The translations under genes were made by a program, and so were the position numbers. Positions 57,701 to 64,000 of a DNA stretch of 64,000 bases are shown here, piece after piece (the stretch's first letter is position 1; each line of letters opens with the position of its first letter). The notes below the pieces were generated by a model. That model was given only the letters and a program-made list of their open reading frames with translations, had not been told where the DNA came from and did no database searches. Source of the DNA: Phanerochaete sordida (taxonomy: Eukaryota; Basidiomycota; Agaricomycetes; Polyporales; Phanerochaetaceae); assembly GCA_019973155.2 (NCBI GenBank), contig BPQB01000005.1, positions 558,001-622,000 of the forward strand, in the 5' to 3' direction.

Positions 57701-59652
57701 CGCCCGGTCTCTAACACTACTGCAACAGAGCAAATCATCCCTACGCACAGGTGTATCACGGCTCGGTCAACACGGTATTGAAGCACGCCATCGAGACATA
57801 CGAGGGCCAGGAGCCGGAACCCTTGTGGTCGGAAGAGCTCGAACGGGAGCTGCCGCCGATGCCGAAACCCGGGGACGTCGACTTCATCTACGGAGGACCC
57901 CCGTGCCAGGGCTTCTCGCGCATGAATCACTCTAAGGTTCGTGAAAGAGCCTGTTGTGATTCGTGGACGATACTGATGACGGTGCGTTACAGACTGTGGA
58001 CGACTACAGGAACACGCTCGTCTGCAATATGCTGTCGTACGTCGACTTCTACCGGCCAAAGTTCTTCATGCTCGAGAACGTCGAAGGAATCCTTTTCCAT
58101 CCTCTCAACGCTACGCAATCTGAACCTGGAAGGAAGATGAAGGGCGGTGTTCGCATGGGCGTCGTCAAGCTCATCCTGCGCACTCTGACTAGCATTGGGT
58201 ACGTACACTGTTTACTCCTTGCTCTACCGGAACCCTGAACCTGTTCAGATACCAAGCACATTTCAAGCTCCTCCAGGCCGGCCAATATGGCGCTCCGCAA
58301 TCGCGGTTACGTGTCATTTTTATCGGCGCACAGCGCGGGTTGCCACTGCCTCGCTTTCCTATACCCACCCACTGCACAGCCGACGACGTCCAGCAGATCA
58401 AACTCGAGACAGGAAATTTGCTGCGGCCTGCGGTCCGTGTGATCCCCTTTGAGGACAAAGATATCATGAATCGCAAGGCCTGGCTGCAATTCGCTCCGCA
58501 CCTGAGGGTCTCGGTTGAGGACGCGATCAGCGACCTCGTGCGTCTGCCATGCCTCTGCACGAATTCCACTTAACTCACGTGTATTTGCTGACTTTCCCTC
58601 GATGCCTTGCAGCCCAGATTCGACTGGTAAGTCTGCGCTACTTCAGTCAATCTAGAGTCTCACCTGCGTGTGCAGGATAAACCCGGCTCTCGAGTACGAA
58701 GAGGATAGCCCGCATGAGATTCGTCATCGTAAAGCGCAAGGCATTCGCCGCTTCCCCGCTGTCAACGCCCCCGGCGAATACTATTCGGGATTCGAGCAGC
58801 CCGAGCCGTATGCCGCCGAGCCGTTGAGCCGGTACCAAAAGTGGATGAGGCGGGACGTCGAGCCTGACGAAGGCATAGCATATCAGTACACCAAGCGGTA
58901 TGCTGCGTGGATTGTGGAGCGGTAAGTGCTTCCTTTCCACTCTGCGAGTTCAGTAGCTAATGATCTCTTCGTAGTGTGGCCAATATACCTTTCAAGACCA
59001 ACGCGAATCACACAGGTATTTATGGTGTCTCAAGGGCAGGGCCATGATGCTGACTACGCCCCATTGAAATAGATCTTCCGGAGGTATTGAGGAACAAGGT
59101 CTGGTTTGAGAAGAGCATCCACGGCAAATCGAAGCCAGAATATACCAGTGAGTCGTTATGACATCTCCACGCTGAGCACTACTCATGCTGTGGCCATCAG
59201 CTATCTACGGACGTGTCGATGGAAAGTGGCATTTCCAGACGACGCTGACCTCTGCGGCCCCGAATGCCAAGGGTGGAAGAATGCTCCATCCTACTGTACG
59301 TTGTGTGATCTAGTCGTCCTTCAAATTTGATTCGCTCACGCGGCCACAAATTCAGCAAAAGCGCGTCCTGACGGTCAGGGAATTCGCCCGGGCACAAGGC
59401 TTCCCGGACCATTACAGGTTCTTGTCAATGGAAGATAACGCATTTGAGGCGGTATGGATAATTAGTCCAGGTGCCGCTGCTGCTTGCTCACTTTTCCCAC
59501 AGCAACAGAAACAGGTCGGCAATGCAGTACCTGTACCCCTCGCATTAGCTCTGGGGAAATCCGTCGGCGCGGTCTTGACCTCGATGTGGGCGCATGAAGA
59601 CAACGGAGGTGGTCGAGAGGAGAGTCCCGAGGTCCCCATGTTCATCGACTGA
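54714..59652 (+). CDS. DNMT1-type cytosine-5 DNA methyltransferase
   Basis: Nuclear enzyme transferring methyl from SAM to cytosine C5, DNMT1-like in layout and probably a maintenance methylase. An acidic linker leads to an RFTS-like domain (PIRALKDFTIYERSSNSTLV ... NIYIRTAYAWYVLHTPSPQY, APFWTEF). Two BAH domains follow: VRYDVGDTVMVEPGEDDNKA ... YSHGAEIILKGMA, then VTYHVKDFVYIRPELRQTDV. The catalytic domain has motif I LELFAGAGGLSTGFDEGG, motif IV GGPPCQGFSRMN (nucleophile Cys near 57905), motif VI MLENVEGIL, motif VIII QYGAPQSRLRVIFIG, and motif X QVGNAVPVPLALALG (near 59516-59560). All catalytic motifs are intact. About 14 introns, including a 51-bp stop-free one (about 59451-59501). The true start is uncertain: 54714 is the first in-frame ATG, and residues before the acidic linker look unconserved, so a spliced first exon is likely. 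Confidence 0.93.
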
Positions 59653-59796
59653 TCCACTACATTGCTATATCACTCCTGACTCTCTGCTTCATTTGCATTA
59701 GTGACTTGTAGCCGCACATCTTGACACACTACTATCTGTATCGATCTACATCACCCTACACGCACGATCTTGCATATATGTATACCAGTACTGTCA

Positions 59797-60445
59797 TCAC
59801 GCTTGCGAATCCTTGGCAAGAATCGCCTGCACGCGCTGCACCTTCCCCTCATTGCCGGTGCCGGGCTCGATATCTCTGTCGACGCGTGTGCCTATACGGA
59901 TGTCGGTCGCGACGCGGGGCGCCCCCTTGGCATGGACAGCAGCATGACAGTCGTGGATAGCTTGCATGACTTCCGACCACGGGCCTTCTGCAGGATGAGC
60001 GGCGAGATGATCAGCATGAAGACACTTGCAAACGGACGACCAGTAAGTACCGAGGTTCGTGCCGTACCCGCTTAAGGTGAAAATAGGTCAATACACGGGG
60101 TGTCTTGACGCATGGAAACCTGCATGGCGGCACTCACTGCATCTATGCTCTCGGAGTCAATATACAGTCTGAGAACGAGCGCAAGCAGCCAACTCACCTG
60201 ATGCTTCAGACCAGACTTCTGTAGGACACGAGCACATTCAGCGATGTACTCAGCGACCTATAAAGCGGATACAATGTTCGTTCGCCGTGCGAGACTCAGA
60301 CAGGTGTATAACCCACGGAGGGTTCCGCGGTGCCCATGGGAATGAGGCAGAAATCTACGTCCATTATTGAGCCATTCAAGGTCATGCAAAGACACCGAAC
60401 CTAACCTGCTACGGCATACAAGTCCTGGCTGTTTGAGGACGCCAT
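59797..60445 (-). CDS. UPF0045/ECM15-like thiamine-binding fold protein
   Basis: Small cytosolic protein of the MTH1187/YkoF family; yeast ECM15 belongs here and bacterial members bind thiamine, but the fungal role is not established. Six exons (60445-60406, 60354-60317, 60257-60198, 60142-60138, 60070-60051, 59987-59797) give 117 residues: MASSNSQDLYAVA, then DFCLIPMGTAEPSVAEYIAE, CARVLQKSGLKHQMHGYGTN, LEGPWSEVMQAIHDCHAAVH, AKGAPRVATDIRIGTRVDRD. It ends AILAKDSQA. The conserved core (PMGT...SV..YI...VL..SGL...GT..EG.W..V...I..CH...) is fully present. The family sequence KHQMHGYGTN is only obtained by including a 5-nt exon, ATGCA. Five introns of 51-67 bp in 649 bp. Confidence 0.9.
60138..60142 (-). 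other. Five-nucleotide internal exon (ATGCA)
   Basis: Preceded by an AG acceptor (introns 3, 60143-60197) and followed by a GTGAGT donor (intron 4, 60071-60137). Its five bases supply the codon for Met and the first two bases of His in KHQ-MH-GYGTN. Joining the neighbouring exons without it puts the downstream conserved domain out of frame. Confidence 0.75.
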
Positions 60446-60611
60446 GATTGAAGAGAGATGGTCGAGAAGGGCAAGTACTGCTGCCGCGACTGGGCTGCGT
60501 ATAATTGAATAGGCGCCCGCGAGCTATTCTTGCGCAAGTGGAGGCTCTCGTCCTCTCGTTTGACCACAACCTTGCTGCGCCCGCCCCCCACTCCCGCTCG
60601 CCACCGCCGAG
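60446..60611. promoter_or_regulatory. Shared promoter, UPF0045 gene and EH-domain gene
   Basis: A 166-bp space between divergent starts. Role inferred from position only. Confidence 0.4.
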
Positions 60612-62355
60612 ATGTCGTCCGAAGACGTCCCAGTCGGCGTGAAATCGAGGATTAGCGCATTTGAGTCGCTATCAACGACGAAGCCGATGCACCCGAGTGC
60701 TAGCAAGTCCGCGCCCAGCTTGCTCGACGCCCCGGTCTCGCCGTCGTCCAAAACATACTTCCCCATCACACCAACAACGCCGACACCATCTGGTCAGTCT
60801 CTTTCGAGATCACCGTCACCGATAGGTCCATCTATAGGTCGCAAGACCTCCCTGATAGACGACTGGGTGCTGGAAGATGGGCCTTTACCGTACGCGCCGC
60901 GTCAAAAGAAACCCGCAGGCAGCAAGCCACCAATACACGGCGCCGTCAGACATGTGTCTGACTCTGTAGTGCGCACGACGACGCACACCAGTCCCCCTCT
61001 CATTCACTTCGAATCCCCACCACCATCGCACCAGAACCCGAAACCACCACTACCACCTCGGAAAGCGTCATACAGCTCACTCAAGTCTGTTTCCCCTTCC
61101 AATTCCTCCACGTCCTCCCTACCTACTCGCAGCCCGAATACACCTCTGATACCTCTACCTGTATCATCGCCCCCTGCGCGCAAGAAGTCAGACTCTCTGA
61201 CAGTCGACCAATATCCGCCGCCTGGTAAGCTGGGCATCTCGATCCCATCGAGGGGAAATGGTTCTGGACATGTTCAAGCGTCGTCCATCTCTTCCTTCCA
61301 CTCCGTGTCGCTTTCCTCGGATGGAGGGACCGATCTACAGACCCCTGGTTCGGTGTCGGGCTTCGTGTCTACCTTCCCAATTGACCGAGATGGCCGCGAG
61401 GCAGAGAATGGTCGTGAGCACGACAACGCAAGCCTCGATGAGTCGTTCGAGAATGTCTCATCATCGTCCATCGCAAGTCCAAGTGTCTCGTCGGTGTCGA
61501 CTGATTGGGCAGAGCTAGTCCGGCGACCGTCCGAGCCGCCAAAGCTGCCCAGACGACCTACCCCGGGTGCCTCGTCTTCAGGCGGACCCTCGGCATCGTC
61601 GACGCCGACGATATCTGTCCCGTATGCCGTTCGACCGACGCCGTCGAAGCCCCCGCCTCCACCACCTCCGTCTCGCACGCGCCCGCCTCCCTCATCGAAC
61701 CGCAGCTCCTTGAACTCTACTTCAGCATCATCCGACCGCTCGTCTGTCATCAGCCAAGCCACGTCCCGAACCTCCGCCTCGAGCTACCGCCCGTCTGTGC
61801 CGCAGAAACCGGCCTCTGCGTCAGCCAGTCCGCAACTGGCGCGTCCCACGCCCATCCCCCCTTCCGCAAGACGGCGTTACGAAAGCGTCTTCAACAGCAA
61901 CATCGTTGTCCAACGCAAAGCGGGCGCGGAGACCTTCGGCAGAGCTCTGTCGCCGCCGATGGGCAGGAAGGCGCGGCAGGCTGCAGGGTGGCGAGGCTTG
62001 TCTGTGGACTTGATCACCAATCCGCAGGAGAACGGCGTGCCGGAGGGTGCAGACGAAGAGGTGGGGCCGGAGGAGAGGCTGAGCGGGCGGGTTGTGGCGG
62101 CGATCTGGAAGTGCTCGAGGCTCGGGCGCAAGAAGCTGGGAGATATATGGCACGTCACGCCGCGCGATATAGCCTCTTTTCAGCTGCTGACTATAAGTTA
62201 ACAGGAAGGAATGCGACCCGGAAGGCACCGGCAGTGTCGACCGTGGCGCATTTGTCAAGGGCATGTGGCGCATCGACGAAGAGCTCCGAAAAGCCCAGCT
62301 TACGTCCCGAAATCCTTCGGCCGCCCGTCGTGGCCTCACGACTCTCTTACGATGA
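60612..62355 (+). CDS. EH-domain protein (IRS4/TAX4-like)
   Basis: Two exons, 60612-62153 and 62209-62355; 562 residues. Most of the protein is disordered, Ser/Pro/Thr-rich, with proline runs (PSKPPPPPPPSRTRPPPSSN) suited to SH3 or WW partners. The C-terminus is an EH domain: ERLSGRVVAAIWKCSRLGRK, KLGDIWHECDPEGTGSVDRG, AFVKGMWRIDEELRKAQ, an EF-hand-type pair ending with the usual G.W.IDEEL. The intron was placed at GTCACG...GGAAG (55 bp), which joins DIWH to ECDPEG; without it the frame stops at 62201 and loses the second half of the domain. Yeast Irs4/Tax4 bind the inositol phosphatase Inp51 and act in PI(4,5)P2 control and autophagy; the same role here is inference. Confidence 0.87.
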
Positions 62356-62596
62356 GCCGTCGCGACTCATGGCTCCGTTATGAAGCTACATCCTTGTAAT
62401 ACTAGCCCGTGAAGGAACTCTGGATCTCTCGCCATGACAGATACCCGCACTCGTTACTTACCGTACATACCCCTTGTGCTATGACAAGTATCATCGAACT
62501 GCGTAGCATTACTTGAGATACTCTACAGATTATGCCTAATATTACAGTGCTCCCAACCAAGCGTTGTATATGTGTACAGATGCTGTGTGAGTACCC
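62356..62596. other. Convergent intergenic space
   Basis: AT-richer 3' UTR sequence between the EH-domain gene and the POT1 stop. If the last POT1 intron is spliced, this space would hold the final POT1 exon. Confidence 0.4.
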
Positions 62597-64000
62597 TCAT
62601 TCGAGTGGAGAACATTTCATGACCGATAGATGTGGGTTGTCACCTGCCTTCGCACCGATGACGAAGGTGAGCAGTGGTGCGTCGGACGGGTCGATACTGC
62701 CATCCTCTTTCGCGTTCTGCAGAAGGTCGTTGTAGTTGTCGATAAGATCCGAGCCAAGGAGCGGGCGCAGTCGTTCAGTGAGCTTTTCCAGGGCCTCTTC
62801 GTCGTCACGAAGGTCAGCTGGGGGAAGGTCCTCGAGAAAGTCAGGAAGAAATGGGTACTACAACAAGACTATCAGTCAGAGCGCACAGAATATATCTCGG
62901 TGAGGGTGCTCACCGAAGAGAACGCGCCGATCACACACTCGCGCGCACCGTCTTCGTCCTCGATCTCGAGCCAGAAGCGGTAGAACGGCCGCACGTGTGT
63001 CTCGGCCATGTCGGTATCGCAGCGCGTGCATATGCGGAAGCTCTCTGGTATGCTGTCCCCCTGTCAGTGCCCACAGCTCACGACGATACACAGAGCTCAA
63101 CGCACTCTTTGTCGCATCCAGTACAATGCAGGACGACCCAGTTCTTGATGTCGTGCGGGAAAAAGTCCACGACACGCGCGACGACGCGGTACCACATCGG
63201 CTTCGAGCCGTCGTGCAGCGAGTGCAGCTGGCGCAGGGTGACCGTGTGCCTGGGGCGCTCTTTCGCGGGCTCCTTCTGCTTCTTGCGCACGGCCATGGTG
63301 CCCTTGCCGTTCGGTGCCCCGCCGGCCTTACCATTAGGCTTAGCCTTTCCCCGCGCCTTCTCCTCCTCCACCTGCTTCTTCCACGCCTTCTTGCGACTGC
63401 ACCGCCGTCAGCGGTCCCCCGCGACCACAGCTCGCCAAGCCACGCACCTGAGCAGCGCGAGACACTCCTCGCTCCCCGTCGTCTGCGGGTTGAGCTTGTG
63501 CACGAGGCGCTCGCTGCCGCTGAGCACGCCCGCGACGTCCCTGCCGCGCGCGCCCTTGAGGCGCAGCTTGCGGACCGCGACGACGTCGCCCGGCGCGAGC
63601 GCCGCGCCGACGCCCGCCTGCTCGTCCGTGAGCGCGACCTTGAGGATGCGCTCCGTGGGCAGCCCGTGCGCGTGCTCCGCCGCGGTGCTCGCGATCGGCG
63701 CCAGGTCCGCGCGCGTCGTGTAGTCCGTGACCCACATCAGCGTCCTTGTAGCCTCTTTCTGCTTCACGAGCAGTACCTGCGGGAGCGCGTCAGTGGGGGA
63801 CGCGGTGCGGCGTGAAGGGTGTGCGGACCTCGACTGTGCAGCAGAAGTGGCTGTCGAGCGCTGCCTCAGAGATGAGCTTGTGCGGGAACTGGTATTCGCC
63901 CTTCGCCTCGGCCTCCTTCTCCCACTTGGCCTTGCGCCTGCGTCCGCGCGTCAGCATCACTTTAACACGCACCAACATGGTACTCACTCGAGCAGCTTCA
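62597..64000 (-). CDS. POT1: POT1 telomere end-binding protein, 5' part outside the window
   Basis: Shelterin-type protein binding single-stranded telomeric DNA. Partial: the gene enters from the right edge, so the first OB fold is missing. Visible exons read RRKAKWEKEAEAKGEYQFPH and KLISEAALDSHFCCTVEVVL. The second OB fold (POT1PC type) follows: TLMWVTDYTTRADLAPIAST, ERILKVALTDEQAGVGAALA, PGDVVAVRKLRLKGARGRDV with AGVLSGSERLVHKLNP. After it come a basic insertion, TVTLRQLHSLHDGSKPMWYR with VVARVVDFFP, ICTRCDTDMAETHVRPFYRF with WLEIEDEDGA, and PFLPDFLEDLPPADLRDDEE. The C-terminal end is uncertain: reading through the last potential donor gives a stop at 62597, while splicing it would extend the protein leftward. 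Confidence 0.75.

Overview
The window is nuclear DNA from a filamentous basidiomycete, most likely an Agaricomycete; a wood-decay polypore is my best guess. The evidence is about 24 intron-rich genes on both strands, GT-AG introns mostly 51-67 bp with CTNAC-like branch sites, high GC, and fungal-only families (Zn2Cys6 factors, MDM12, IML2, MRP51, a Cdc4 with a TTTTTTTTY-APIP leader). There is no bacterial-style operon, CRISPR array, rRNA or convincing tRNA. Gene models below were spliced by hand from reading frames, splice signals and family conservation.

Layout. 1-1881: no gene. 1882-3457 (+): Zn2Cys6 factor. 4043-7770 (-): UPF1. 7936-8314 (+): HYPK. 8311-9561 (-): mitoribosomal MRP51, whose stop codon overlaps that of HYPK. 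10820-12492 (+): UDP-galactose transporter. 13007-13830 (+): dephospho-CoA kinase. 14060-15578 (-): LSM14/Scd6. 15752-17581 (+): PGS1. 17938-18934 (-): D-aminoacyl-tRNA deacylase. 19169-19934 (+): PPIL1 cyclophilin. 21161-24061 (-): Cdc4 F-box/WD40. About 24.1-31.0 kb is gene-poor. 30987-34396 (+): second Zn2Cys6 factor (PrtT-like). 35282-36040 (+): small secreted GPI-type protein. 36455-39434 (+): Tudor/PWWP-like nuclear protein. 40234-42506 (-): apyrase. 42871-45015 (+): ELP3. 45125-46306 (-): MDM12. 46664-48151 (-): pyruvate dehydrogenase E1 alpha. 48423-51131 (-): IML2/TTC39. 51364-54077 (+): ARMC8/GID5. 54714-59652 (+): DNMT1-type DNA methyltransferase. 59797-60445 (-): UPF0045/ECM15-like protein. 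60612-62355 (+): EH-domain protein. 62597 to the right edge (-): POT1, 5' end missing.

The genes are unrelated housekeeping functions rather than a pathway cluster: RNA surveillance and storage (UPF1, LSM14), translation quality (DTD, ELP3, HYPK, MRP51), mitochondrial lipid and energy (PGS1, MDM12, PDA1, CoA kinase), protein degradation (Cdc4, GID5, IML2) and chromatin/telomere (DNMT1, Tudor/PWWP protein, POT1). Six head-to-head pairs share short intergenic spaces of about 165-365 bp.

The most unusual observations concern gene architecture: two adjacent LSM14 introns carry diverged copies of the same ~105-bp sequence, the UPF0045 gene needs a 5-nt internal exon, the CoA kinase starts with a 7-nt coding exon, and HYPK and MRP51 share a palindromic CTAG holding both stop codons. 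I did not find a convincing novel defence or mobile system.
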